In this document: positions 1 through 8,511 of the stretch, piece after piece | Layout of the letters: each line of letters opens with the position of its first letter | Numbering within the stretch: position 1 is the stretch's first letter | Assembly (NCBI GenBank): GCA_035507915.1 | Contig: DATJNS010000276.1 | Coordinates: 1-37,115 of the forward strand | Reading direction: 5' to 3' | DNA: 37,115 bases | DNA from: JACQAI01 sp035507915 | GTDB taxonomy: Bacteria > Pseudomonadota > Alphaproteobacteria > Elsterales > Elsteraceae | Made by a program: the position numbers and the translations under genes | Notes under the pieces: model-generated | The model's database searches: none | Told to the model about the DNA's origin: nothing | The model's input: only the letters and a program-made list of their open reading frames with translations

Positions 1-1
1 C

Positions 2-148
2 GGCAACATCAACGGCCTGTCGCAGGCGGCCGGCAGCACCGGCGCGGCGGCGACCCAGGTGCTGGGCTCGGCCGGCCAGCTGTCGCGCCAGGCCGAGCAG
101 CTGCGCGCCGAGGTCGACCAGTTCCTGGCCGACGTCAAGGCCGCGTGA
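2..148 (+). CDS. Methyl-accepting chemotaxis protein, C-terminal fragment (5' end outside window)
   Basis: This is the last 48 codons of a protein that starts outside the window. The residues are Ala/Gln/Ser-rich heptad-like helix, ending in a stretch such as QLRAEVDQFLADVKAA. That is how the cytoplasmic signalling hairpin of alphaproteobacterial methyl-accepting chemotaxis proteins normally ends (LS..AE.L...V..FL). No receptor or HAMP part is visible, so the ligand is unknown. Its stop codon overlaps an upstream GTG of the following REC-EAL gene, suggesting a shared transcript with the c-di-GMP phosphodiesterase and the hybrid kinase. The family call rests only on the short tail. Confidence 0.7.
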   Translation, partial: GNINGLSQAAGSTGAAATQVLGSAGQLSRQAEQLRAEVDQFLADVKAA

Positions 149-258
149 TGTTGCGCGGGGCCATGGCCGCCGCCATGGCCCCAGCCTCCCCTGACGATTG
201 CCCCTCAGTGACCCGCAAACCTGCCCTGACGCTGGTTCATTCCGACGGACAACCCGCC

Positions 259-1458
259 ATGACCGACCGCCTGCTGATCATTGACGACGATGACGACCTG
301 CTGGTTGCCTGCCGCGAGATCGCTCAGCGTACCGGCTACGACGTCGTCGCGACGAGCGAGCCGGGCGAGTTCTGGTCCGCGGTCGAGACCTGGTCCCCGA
401 CCCTCATCCTGGTCGATCTGCGGATGCCGAAGTGCGACGGCATCGAAATTCTGCGCGGTCTAGCGGAGCGTTGCGCCCGTGCTCCCGTCGTCCTCTGGAG
501 CGGCACCGATGGCGCTCTGCTCGAGAACGCGGTCCGCATCGGCACCGAGCGCGGCCTCGCGATGTCGGAGCCGCTTCCGAAGCCCCTCGATACGGAGCGT
601 TTCCGCACGATCCTCCGACAGTTTCGGGCCGCCGCGACCTCGATCACCGTCGACGAGCTGCGCCAGGCGATCGCGCGCCGCGAGATGACGCTCGCCTATC
701 AACCGAAGATCGACCTTCGCACCAACCATCCCGTCGGCGTCGAGGCGTTGGTGCGCTGGCAGACGCCCGCACGGGGCAGTGTCTTGCCGGGAGAATTCAT
801 CCCCTTGGCCGAGCAATCCGGGCTGATCGACGACCTGACACAGCTGGTCCTCGACATGGCGCTCGGTCAGATGGCGGCATGGCGGCGCATCGGCGTCACG
901 CCGAGCGTCGCCGTCAACGTCTCCCCAATCAATCTCAAGTCACTGACCTTTCCCGACGAGATCTGCGCGAAATGCGACGCCGCCGGCGTCGATCGCGCAT
1001 CGCTGATGTTGGAGGTGACCGAGACGGCGGCGCATGACGACCCGACGATGCTGCTCGACATCCTGACGCGGTTGCGGCTGCGCAATTTCAAGCTGTCGAT
1101 CGACGACTTCGGAACCGGCCATTCGAGCCTGATGAAATTGCATCGCCTGCCGTTCTCGGAGATGAAGCTCGACCGGTCGTTCATTGCCGAGGCACGAACG
1201 TCCGCTCGGGCGCTGGCGATCATCAAATCGACGGTTTCGCTCGCGCGGTCGCTCGACATGACCGTCGTCGCAGAAGGCGTCGAGGACGCCGAGACGGCGG
1301 CTTTGCTGAGAGACACGAACTGCGATCTCGGCCAGGGGCGCTACTTCTTCAGTCCGAGCCCCGCCGAGATGATTCCGGCCATGTTCGGTGAGATGGCCGA
1401 GTCGGGCGGCCACGGCGTCATCACGAATCTGACAAGACGGTCGGGCAGGAAACAATGA
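259..1458 (+). CDS. Response regulator with REC and EAL domains (c-di-GMP phosphodiesterase)
   Basis: A 399-residue two-domain protein that should hydrolyse cyclic di-GMP in the cytoplasm when phosphorylated. Residues 1-125 form a receiver domain with the acidic DDDD cluster after the first strand, a phospho-acceptor Asp53 (LVDLRMP) and the conserved Lys108 (PLPKP). Residues 140-385 form an EAL domain with EALVRW (Glu162), NVSPINL, LEVTET, DDFGTG (Asp282-Asp283), KLDRSF and AEGVED (Glu339). The metal- and substrate-binding residues I can recognise are present, so it looks catalytically competent. I chose ATG 259 because the receiver fold begins right after it. In-frame GTG 145 and GTG 208 would add a low-complexity leader, and GTG 145 overlaps the upstream chemoreceptor stop. 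The downstream hybrid kinase overlaps this gene by 4 nt and is the obvious phosphodonor. Confidence 0.93.
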   Translation: MTDRLLIIDDDDDLLVACREIAQRTGYDVVATSEPGEFWSAVETWSPTLILVDLRMPKCDGIEILRGLAERCARAPVVLWSGTDGALLENAVRIGTERGLAMSEPLPKPLDTERFRTILRQFRAAATSITVDELRQAIARREMTLAYQPKIDLRTNHPVGVEALVRWQTPARGSVLPGEFIPLAEQSGLIDDLTQLVLDMALGQMAAWRRIGVTPSVAVNVSPINLKSLTFPDEICAKCDAAGVDRASLMLEVTETAAHDDPTMLLDILTRLRLRNFKLSIDDFGTGHSSLMKLHRLPFSEMKLDRSFIAEARTSARALAIIKSTVSLARSLDMTVVAEGVEDAETAALLRDTNCDLGQGRYFFSPSPAEMIPAMFGEMAESGGHGVITNLTRRSGRKQ

Positions 1459-4400
1459 CGGTCACGACATTCGACGAGGCGCATGCCGGGGTGCGCAGGC
1501 ACCGCGTTCCGGACGGCCCGGGAAACCGACACGCGACGGCGCCAGGGCAATTCCGGCGCCGGGTCATCCGATATGCGATCCTCGCCGCCGCCGCCGCCAC
1601 GGCCGCTCTGTTGTGGGCTGGAATTTTCCTTCATCTGGAGCGGGTGCGGGTCGGCGTCATCGCAAAGAGCGAAGCTGCGGCGAGCAATCTCGCCAGGGCC
1701 TCCGAAGAGCACATGCTGAGAACCCTGACCGCGATCGATCAGGCTCTCCTGAGCATGCGCGTCCTTTATGCCGAGCACCCCGGGCCGTTCGACTTCCTGG
1801 CGGCGATGCCCGAGGCGCAGGAGATCCTCAAATTTTCCGTGGGCGCTTATTTGGCCAAAGCCGATGGTCGTGTCATCTGGTCGAGCACCGGCACGGGTTA
1901 CGGAAACTATATCGGAGACCGCGAGCATTTCATGTTTCACGCGCATTCGCGCGAAGACGTGCCTTACATCAGCAAACCGGTCATCGGCCGCGTCTCGGGC
2001 AAACCGAGCATCCTGGTGACGCGACGCATCTCGCTGCCGGACGGCGCTTTCGGTGGCGTCGTCGGAGTGGCGCTCGATCCCGCCTATCTCGACAGCTTCT
2101 ATCAATCGATCGACCTCGGTCCTCACGGCACGATCACGGTGTTCGGGCTCGATGGCGTCGTGCGCGCCCGGTCGGGCCATGGACCCACGGAGATCGGACA
2201 GGAACTCGCCAACGCACCGGTGATGAGCGCCGAACGCAACGCGCCGGAGGGCCTGATTCACATAAACAGCGTCTTCGACGGGTTGCCGAAATTCATCGCC
2301 TATCGGCGCATCGCGGACTTTCCGCTCATCGTGACCGTGGCGATCGATGAAGGCGACGCGCTCGCCGCATTCCGACAGGAAAGTCGAGCCGTCGTTTTGG
2401 CCGGGCTCGGGATCACGCTGCTGATCGCCGGCTTTACGACCCTCCTGATACGCCAGCTGGCTCGCACGGATGCCATGACCAGCGCGCTGGCCGCCAGCGA
2501 GGAGCGGTATCAGCTACTGGTCGACGGCAACCGCGAAGGCATCTACGACCGCGATTTCGCACGCGGCACGATTTGGCTTTCCGACCGGGTCCATCAGTCT
2601 CTCGGTCTTGCGGATGGCGTGTTGAACGGCAACCGCTCGCGCTTCCTGAAGCTGGTGCACCCCGACGATCTTTTGACCTACGACGACGAGATATGCAGGT
2701 TGCTGGCCGCGGGCGAATCCCACGTCACGACCCTGTTCCGCATGCGTCACGTCGACGGCAGCTGGCGCTGGATGGAAACCCGGGGCCGCATCGTCTATGC
2801 CGCCGACGGCACGCCGTTGCGCGCCGTCGGCTCCTTCGGCGACATCACGGATCACAAGACGGCCGAAGCGGCGTTGATCGAGAGCCACCGGCACCTCGTG
2901 GACGCCGAGCGGCTGGGCCAAGTCGGCTCGCTGGTCTACGACGCATCCAGCGACCGGGTGTACTGGTCGGACTCGCTGTTCGAGCTGCGGCATGCCCCGA
3001 AGCGGGAATTCTTCACCCGCGACGAGGCGATGCGGTTCGTCCATCCGGACGACGTCGAGCTGTACGAGACGGCGCGGGCTTCCGCGATCGCGGAACGCCG
3101 GGATTTCGAGGTCGACACACGGGCGATCCGTTCCGACGGCACGATGGCGTGGGAGCATACCATCGGGCACCCGCGCTTCGACGACGACGGGAACTTCACC
3201 GGGTTGCTGTTGGTGATCCGCGACAACACCAACATTCGCGAAGCGGAGCAGGCGCTGCGCCAGAGCGAGGAACGTTATGCGCTGGCGGTCGACGGCATGC
3301 GCGAAGGCCTGTTCGATCGCGACTTCAAGTCCGGCACGATCTGGTTCTCGTCCCGCGTACACGAACTGCTCGGAGTTCCGGATCGCAGTCTCAACTGTGC
3401 CCGAGAAGCATTCGCTTCATTGATCCACCCGGACGATCGCGGGCCGTACGAGGCCGCCGTTCTTCGTTGCCAAGCGGAGCATCGCCCTCACAATGGCGCG
3501 ACGGTGCGCATACGCCGCGCCGACGGTGCGTGGCGTTGGATCGTGATTCGCGGCTCGGCCCTGTACGACGATGCCGGCATGCTGTCGCGGGCGGTCGGCT
3601 CGATCGGCGACATCACCGAGCAGAAGCTCGCCGAACAGGCCCTGCAGGAAAGCGAGGCGCGCTTCCGCTCGCTGATCGAGCATTCGAGCGACATCTATTA
3701 CATCCTCAACCCGACCGGCCACATCCTGTACCGAAGCCCGACGGCAACCACGACTTTCGGCTACACCGACGCCGACACGCGCGGCCGATCCATTCTGGAG
3801 CGCGTGCATGACGACGACGTCGGGGCGGTCGCGGCCGCGCTGCGGCCCGACGGCGCCGCCACGCCGACGCACGGGACGGCTCGGGTGCGCCACCGCGACG
3901 GCTCGTGGCGCCACGTCAGCTGGACTTGCAGCCACGCGACCGACGTGCCCGGCATCGGCGGCATCGTGCTGAACGTGCGCGACGTGACCGCCTCCGTGAC
4001 GATGGAGGCACAGTTGCGCCAGGCCCAGAAGATGGAGGCCGTGGGTCGCCTCGCGGGCGGCATCGCCCACGACTTCAACAACATCCTGGGCGCCATACTG
4101 GGATTTTCCAGCCTGTTGCTCGAGGACCTGCCCGTCGCGTCGGCGGAGCGGAAGTTCGCCGAGCGCATCGCCAAGGCGAGCGATCGCGGCAAGCAGCTCG
4201 TCCAGCAGATCCTCGCCTTTTCGCGCCAAAGCAACGTCGAGCGCGAGCCGACGGATCTCCGACGCGTCGTCACCGACGTTCGCGAACTTTTGACCTCCTC
4301 GATGCCGCCGAGCACCCGGCTCGACATATCGACGCGAAACGATCCGCTGGTCGCAGAAGCCAATGCCGGAGAAATCACCCAGATTCTGTTGAACCTCTGC

Positions 4401-5258
4401 ATCAATGCGAACGACGCGTTGGCCGGCAGGCCGGGCCGCATCTCCATCGAACTGTCGGATGTGCGCCCCGGCGACCCCGACCATGCCGCGTTCCACGGCG
4501 ACCGCGCGGATCGCGGCGCCGACGGTGCGGCGCGCGTCACCTGGGGCAGGCTGGATCCCGACCTGCCTTACGCCCGCATCTGCGTCGCCGACAGCGGTCC
4601 CGGTATCGATCCCGAGCTGTTGACGCGCGTTTTCGAGCCCTTCTTCACGACCAAAGCGCCCGGTCGCGGCACCGGCCTCGGTCTTTCGGTCGTCCATGGC
4701 ACCGTGCTGTCGTACGACGGCGCCGGCCTCGCGGTCAGTCGGCCGGGCGGCGGGACGACGTTCACGATCTATCTGCCGCTGATCGACGCCGAGCCGCGCC
4801 GGGCCTCGTCGCCGCAACGGCTACCGAACGGCAGCGGCGATGTGCTGCTGGTCGACGACGATCGCAGCCTCGCCGATGCCTTGACGATCGCCCTCCAGCG
4901 CCGGGGCTACGAGGTCGTGACCGCCAACGATCCGAGCGAGGCGATCTCGATCTTCGCCCAACGGCCGCATCGGTGGGCCGTCGTCGTCAGTGACCAGACC
5001 ATGCCGGGCATGACGGGCTTGACCCTCCATTCGCGCCTGAAGACGATCCGCCCGGATTTGCGCTTCATCCTGTGCACGGGCTTCAGCGACGGCAGCGTCG
5101 AGCGCGCGGCGCATGGCGCCAATATCGACGCCGTGTTCATCAAGCCTGTCCCCCTGGAGCAATTGATCGCCTGCGTCCAGGAAACCGTCGCCGCTGCATC
5201 CGCACGGCCTCCAGGCGGATCAGAGTTCCCAAGGCAGGCCGAGCAACAGACCGCCTAG
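1455..5258 (+). CDS. Hybrid sensor histidine kinase (Cache, four PAS, HisKA, HATPase, REC)
   Basis: A 1267-residue inner-membrane hybrid kinase. Membrane segments lie near residues 38-60 and 310-333, enclosing a periplasmic Cache/PDC-type sensor of about 250 residues. Four PAS domains follow at roughly 349-475, 480-600, 605-733 and 734-855, each ending in a D-I/V-T-type PAC motif. The dimerisation domain carries the phospho-acceptor His872 in GGIAHDFNN. The ATPase domain shows an N box (NLCINANDAL), G1 (VADSGPGID) and G2 (GTGLGLSVVHG). A C-terminal receiver has Asp1134-1136, phospho-acceptor Asp1180 (VVSDQTMPG) and Lys1230 (FIKPVP). PAS1 and PAS3 are close relatives and look like an internal duplication. 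The gene starts in an ATGA overlap with the REC-EAL gene and is likely its partner. The Cache ligand is unknown. Confidence 0.93.
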   Translation: MTVTTFDEAHAGVRRHRVPDGPGNRHATAPGQFRRRVIRYAILAAAAATAALLWAGIFLHLERVRVGVIAKSEAAASNLARASEEHMLRTLTAIDQALLSMRVLYAEHPGPFDFLAAMPEAQEILKFSVGAYLAKADGRVIWSSTGTGYGNYIGDREHFMFHAHSREDVPYISKPVIGRVSGKPSILVTRRISLPDGAFGGVVGVALDPAYLDSFYQSIDLGPHGTITVFGLDGVVRARSGHGPTEIGQELANAPVMSAERNAPEGLIHINSVFDGLPKFIAYRRIADFPLIVTVAIDEGDALAAFRQESRAVVLAGLGITLLIAGFTTLLIRQLARTDAMTSALAASEERYQLLVDGNREGIYDRDFARGTIWLSDRVHQSLGLADGVLNGNRSRFLKLVHPDDLLTYDDEICRLLAAGESHVTTLFRMRHVDGSWRWMETRGRIVYAADGTPLRAVGSFGDITDHKTAEAALIESHRHLVDAERLGQVGSLVYDASSDRVYWSDSLFELRHAPKREFFTRDEAMRFVHPDDVELYETARASAIAERRDFEVDTRAIRSDGTMAWEHTIGHPRFDDDGNFTGLLLVIRDNTNIREAEQALRQSEERYALAVDGMREGLFDRDFKSGTIWFSSRVHELLGVPDRSLNCAREAFASLIHPDDRGPYEAAVLRCQAEHRPHNGATVRIRRADGAWRWIVIRGSALYDDAGMLSRAVGSIGDITEQKLAEQALQESEARFRSLIEHSSDIYYILNPTGHILYRSPTATTTFGYTDADTRGRSILERVHDDDVGAVAAALRPDGAATPTHGTARVRHRDGSWRHVSWTCSHATDVPGIGGIVLNVRDVTASVTMEAQLRQAQKMEAVGRLAGGIAHDFNNILGAILGFSSLLLEDLPVASAERKFAERIAKASDRGKQLVQQILAFSRQSNVEREPTDLRRVVTDVRELLTSSMPPSTRLDISTRNDPLVAEANAGEITQILLNLCINANDALAGRPGRISIELSDVRPGDPDHAAFHGDRADRGADGAARVTWGRLDPDLPYARICVADSGPGIDPELLTRVFEPFFTTKAPGRGTGLGLSVVHGTVLSYDGAGLAVSRPGGGTTFTIYLPLIDAEPRRASSPQRLPNGSGDVLLVDDDRSLADALTIALQRRGYEVVTANDPSEAISIFAQRPHRWAVVVSDQTMPGMTGLTLHSRLKTIRPDLRFILCTGFSDGSVERAAHGANIDAVFIKPVPLEQLIACVQETVAAASARPPGGSEFPRQAEQQTA

Positions 5259-5777
5259 CTAGAACTCCAGGCGATCGCGCACCGCGTCGATCCCGGCCTT
5301 GGCGCACCCCTCGTCCTCCTCGCCGCCGGGCGCGCCGGAGACGCCGACGGCGCCGACCAGGGCGCCGCCGGCCTCGACCGTCAGCCCACCCGCGATCGGC
5401 ACGACACCGGGGAGATTGCGCACGCCGGCCTGCGACTGCCCCGGCTCGGTCGCAGCGGCCAAGTCGCGCGTGCTCATGCGGAAGCTCGCCGCGGTCCAGG
5501 CCTTGCCGGTCGCCGTCGGCACAGTGTGGGCGCCGGCATAGCGGTCGCGCAGTACGACCTGCGGCTGGCCGAAGCGATCGACCACGACGACCGCGACCTG
5601 GTAGCCGCGCGCCCGGCATGTCTCGAGCGCCGCTTTGGCGAGATCGAGCGCGGTCTCCGGCGCCATCGACTTGAACGTCACGAGGGCGTCGTCGGCGCGC
5701 GTCGCCGGTGCCGCCGCGAGCAGCGCGAGAACGACGAGGATCGCGGCGAAGCTCCGCGGGACCGGCATCGCCGTCAT
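5259..5777 (-). CDS. Exported HbpS/GlcG-like (DUF336) heme-binding-family protein
   Basis: A 172-residue protein with an N-terminal signal peptide (hydrophobic residues about 10-27, ending ATRADD) followed by a single HbpS/GlcG domain. Visible family features are the long VAVVVVDRFGQPQVVLRD strand pair, the KAWTAASFRMST helix, and the glycine-rich GVVPIAGGLTV...GAVGVSGAPGGEEDE segment. Relatives bind heme or are small accessory proteins of unknown role. The start is the ATG that overlaps the stop of the upstream DsrE-like gene (ATGA); a longer reading upstream overlaps that gene and is implausible. It is the last gene of the soxC-to-hbpS transcription unit, so a periplasmic role linked to sulfur oxidation or its cytochromes is inferred. 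Its stop codon directly abuts the stop of the convergent kinase gene. Confidence 0.82.
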   Translation of the reverse strand: MTAMPVPRSFAAILVVLALLAAAPATRADDALVTFKSMAPETALDLAKAALETCRARGYQVAVVVVDRFGQPQVVLRDRYAGAHTVPTATGKAWTAASFRMSTRDLAAATEPGQSQAGVRNLPGVVPIAGGLTVEAGGALVGAVGVSGAPGGEEDEGCAKAGIDAVRDRLEF

Positions 5778-6232
5778 GGCCGCAGGTAGCTCCAGCCCCG
5801 TTCCTGGAGCTCCATCACGCGCACCGCGCCGGACGGCACCACGGTCGCCTGCGGCACGATCGGAACCTTCTTGCCCTCGCGTTTCTCCATGCCGGCCTTG
5901 GTGACGCCGCAAGCCGAGAACTTGATCGGCGGCAGCGTGTCGTCGGCCAGGCGCTTGACCCGATCCTTCACCGGCGAGGTGTCGTCGCGCAGCATGTGCA
6001 GCCCCGGGCCGTAGGCGACGACCTCGACCTCGACCTCCTGGCCGACGTGGTTGTAATGCTCGACGATGTTCTCGGCATTGTTGAGCGCCTGGTTCATGAC
6101 CGCCGGATCATTCTGGTCGACCTGGATCACGACCCGGTGAGGCTTCGGCGCATCGGCCGCGTCGGCCGGCCGCAGCCCCGGTGCCAACCCGATCGCGATC
6201 ACGACAGCCCCGGCCCATACCCATCCCCGCAT
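5774..6232 (-). CDS. Exported DsrE-family protein, copy 1
   Basis: A 152-residue protein with a signal peptide (residues 1-26, ending ADAADA) and one DsrE/DsrF-like domain. Motifs are a first strand HRVVIQVDQ, a strand ending VEVVAYGPGLHML, then KFSACGVTKAG with the sole cysteine Cys108, and the C-terminal VPSGAVRVMELQERGWSYLRP block typical of this branch. In DsrE/TusD proteins a cysteine at the equivalent position carries sulfur as a persulfide, but those are cytoplasmic; this one should be periplasmic. The start ATG is preceded by GGAGGGAGG at good spacing. The gene lies 29 nt after a paralogue and overlaps the HbpS-like gene by 4 nt, within the soxB operon. A sulfur-carrier role is inferred only from family and context. 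Confidence 0.82.
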   Translation of the reverse strand: MRGWVWAGAVVIAIGLAPGLRPADAADAPKPHRVVIQVDQNDPAVMNQALNNAENIVEHYNHVGQEVEVEVVAYGPGLHMLRDDTSPVKDRVKRLADDTLPPIKFSACGVTKAGMEKREGKKVPIVPQATVVPSGAVRVMELQERGWSYLRP

Positions 6233-6261
6233 GCTCGAACCTCCCTCCGCCCGCTCAACCC

Positions 6262-6729
6262 TCATGGCCGCACGAGCGTATAGCCTTTCTCGGTCAGGGC
6301 GAGGATTCGAGCAACGCCGACATCGACGCGGGTCGCCTTGGGATTCAGCCCCGGCGTCTTGCCGGTGCGCCGCGCGATCGTCTCGATCGTGTTCATGCAC
6401 ACGTCGAAGCGCACGCCTTGGGCGATCAGGCTGTCGACATAGGCGCGCTTCGGGCTGGCCGCCTCGAGCAGGTGCACGCCCGGGCCGAACGCCACGATCT
6501 CGATGTCGACGCGGTCCGGCCCGTAGAATTTCAGCAGGTTGTTCGCCACGCTGATGACCAGATCGGCCTTGGCGGCGCTGTCGTCGGAGAGCTGCAGCAC
6601 CAGATGATGCTCGGCGAACGGCTTGTCGGCACCCGGCGCGGGCACCTCGGCGGCGACCGGGGCAGCGGCGGGCAGCGCTACGCCCAGCGCGACCAATGCG
6701 ACCGCGAGCCCACGCGCGGCGCGCCTCAT
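6262..6729 (-). CDS. Exported DsrE-family protein, copy 2
   Basis: A 155-residue paralogue of the neighbouring DsrE-like protein. Residues 1-28 are a signal peptide (RRAARG then a long Ala/Val/Leu core). The mature part has HHLVLQLSDD, VDIEIVAFGPGVHLLE, then RFDVCMNTIETIARR with the only cysteine Cys111, and ends RILALTEKGYTLVRP. The layout matches copy 1 throughout, including the ending in YTLVRP/WSYLRP. The start ATG overlaps the stop of soxB by 4 nt (ATGA), so translation is coupled to SoxB. The reading frame stays open far upstream inside soxB, but the overlap and signal peptide fix the start. A periplasmic sulfur-handling role alongside SoxYZ and SoxB is plausible but not shown. Confidence 0.82.
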   Translation of the reverse strand: MRRAARGLAVALVALGVALPAAAPVAAEVPAPGADKPFAEHHLVLQLSDDSAAKADLVISVANNLLKFYGPDRVDIEIVAFGPGVHLLEAASPKRAYVDSLIAQGVRFDVCMNTIETIARRTGKTPGLNPKATRVDVGVARILALTEKGYTLVRP

Positions 6730-8477
6730 CCCTGATCCGCGATGCCGGGGTTGTCCGATACGCCCGTGAGGCGCACCCGGTTCAGCTTCTTGACCGTCGC
6801 GATCTTGGCGCTGCGTAGATCGTTCGCGAAAATCTCCCATACCGGCTTGCCGTCCGGCTGGCCGACCGAGGCCCAGCCGGCGACGCGGTAGGTCTTGTCG
6901 GCCTCGATCGACTTGCCATCGTCGAGCGTCATGTCGGCGATGCGCTTGCCGACCGGCGCGACCGGCGCGCAGACGTAATCCATGCCGCCGACCCGCACCA
7001 TGTCGCCGCCCTGCTGGTAGTACGGGTCCGGATTGAACAGATTGTCGCAGACGTCCTCCAGAACGTCCTTGAGCTGCGCTCCGGTCATGTCCTGCACATA
7101 GACCTGCGGATAGGTGATCGCCGTCTCGGCCAGCACGTCCTCCATCGTGATCGGCTGGCCGGGCAGGATGGTGGTGCCCCACCGGAAGCCCGGCGACAGC
7201 GCGATCTGGGCGTCGAGCGCGCGGCGCAGCGCGTCGCAGATCAGCTGATCGATCGTGCCGTTGAAATTGCCGCGGCGGTAGAGCAGATCGCCCGCGGTCG
7301 CCAGCGTCTCGTCGAGCTTGGCGGCATGCGGCGCGCGCAGGCGCTCGATCAACGCCTGCATGCCGTGGTCGGGCTCGATCAGGCCGGCGTAGATCGGCAC
7401 CAGGCTGTAGCGCACGTCCTTGACGTGGCCGGCGGCGAGGTCGAGATCGAGCACGCCGAGGAATTTCCCGTTCGATCCGGCATTGGTCACCAGCGTCTTG
7501 CCGCCGGGATTGGCCACCACGCTGGGTTGCGGCACGGCGTCGTGGGTGTGGCCGCCGAGAATGACGTCGATCCCGCTCACCCGGCTGGCCAGCTTCAGGT
7601 CGACGTCCATGCCGTTGTGCGACAGCAGCAGCACGGCGTCGACCTTGTCGACCGTGCGCAGCCGTTCGGCCAGCTTCTGGATCTCGTCGTCGCGGATGCC
7701 GAAGGTCCAATCCTCGACGAAGCGCTTCGGATGCGCCACCGGCACGTAGGGAAAGGCCTGCCCGATGATGCCGATCCGACGGCCGCCGATCTCCTTCACG
7801 GTGGCGGGCTTGAAGACGCGGCCGCTCGCCGGATCGAAGGCCGGCTTGTCGTTGAACGCCGCCTCCTCCGTCAGGAACACGTTCTGGGCCAGGAACTCGC
7901 CCTTGAAGCGCTCGAGGTTCCGGCGCAGCGCCGCCTCGCCGTAGGTGAACTCCCAGTGCGCCGTCATGACGTCGACGCCGAGCAGGTTGGACGCCTCGAC
8001 CATGTCGGCGCCCTGCATGTCGTTGGCGAGCCCGCTGCCCTGCCACAGGTCGCCGCCGTCGAGCAGCAGCGCCTTGCCCGCGCCGGCCTCGGCGCGCAGC
8101 CGGTCGACCAGCGTCTTGAGATGCGCAAAGCCGCCGAGGCGGCCGTAGCGGCGGTCCGCCTCGATCTCGTCGAGATAGGTGAAGGCATGCGCCCGCGGGC
8201 CGCCGGGGTCGATGCCGAAATGCTCGAGGAAGGCCCGCCCCACGAGATGCGGCGGCTGCCCCATGCCGGCGCCCACGCCGATATTCACGCTGGGCTCGCG
8301 GAAGAACACGGGGCGCAGCTGCGCATGCGCGTCGGTCATGTGGAGCACACGCGCATTGCCGAAGCGTCCGATGGCGTAGAGGTCCTCGGCCGCCGCGGCC
8401 CTCGGCACGCGCGGCACCACGCCGGTCAATGCGGCGGCGGTGAGCAATCTCAGAACGTCCCGGCGGTGCAGCGTCAT
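6726..8477 (-). CDS. soxB: SoxB, thiosulfohydrolase of the Sox complex
   Basis: A 583-residue periplasmic dimetal enzyme that hydrolyses the sulfonate group from the SoxY-bound thiosulfonate, releasing sulfate. It belongs to the 5'-nucleotidase-like metallophosphoesterase superfamily. The N-terminus has a twin-arginine signal (HRRDVLRLL then an Ala-rich core). Metal-site motifs are HMTDAHAQL, LLDGGDLWQG, the SoxB-specific TAHWEFTYGE, SHNGMDVD and LGGHTHD. A C-terminal nucleotidase-type domain contains GRxG-like and YQQGGDMVRVGG segments. Length and motifs are normal for SoxB. It is preceded by soxK after a 34-nt gap and overlaps the first DsrE-like gene by 4 nt. I see no disrupted residues. 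Confidence 0.97.
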   Translation of the reverse strand: MTLHRRDVLRLLTAAALTGVVPRVPRAAAAEDLYAIGRFGNARVLHMTDAHAQLRPVFFREPSVNIGVGAGMGQPPHLVGRAFLEHFGIDPGGPRAHAFTYLDEIEADRRYGRLGGFAHLKTLVDRLRAEAGAGKALLLDGGDLWQGSGLANDMQGADMVEASNLLGVDVMTAHWEFTYGEAALRRNLERFKGEFLAQNVFLTEEAAFNDKPAFDPASGRVFKPATVKEIGGRRIGIIGQAFPYVPVAHPKRFVEDWTFGIRDDEIQKLAERLRTVDKVDAVLLLSHNGMDVDLKLASRVSGIDVILGGHTHDAVPQPSVVANPGGKTLVTNAGSNGKFLGVLDLDLAAGHVKDVRYSLVPIYAGLIEPDHGMQALIERLRAPHAAKLDETLATAGDLLYRRGNFNGTIDQLICDALRRALDAQIALSPGFRWGTTILPGQPITMEDVLAETAITYPQVYVQDMTGAQLKDVLEDVCDNLFNPDPYYQQGGDMVRVGGMDYVCAPVAPVGKRIADMTLDDGKSIEADKTYRVAGWASVGQPDGKPVWEIFANDLRSAKIATVKKLNRVRLTGVSDNPGIADQG

Positions 8478-8511
8478 GGCAGCAGTCTCCTGCGCGCGCA
8501 GACCTCGGCGA

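Noticed and set aside
3417..4817. Long minus-strand open frame inside the hybrid kinase gene
   Set aside because: Arg/Ala-rich, no recognisable domain, and fully antisense to strong PAS/kinase motifs; typical GC-rich shadow.
6262..8046. 594-residue reading that extends the second DsrE protein upstream
   Set aside because: The N-terminal 439 residues are an out-of-frame reading of soxB; the signal peptide and ATGA overlap place the true start at 6729.
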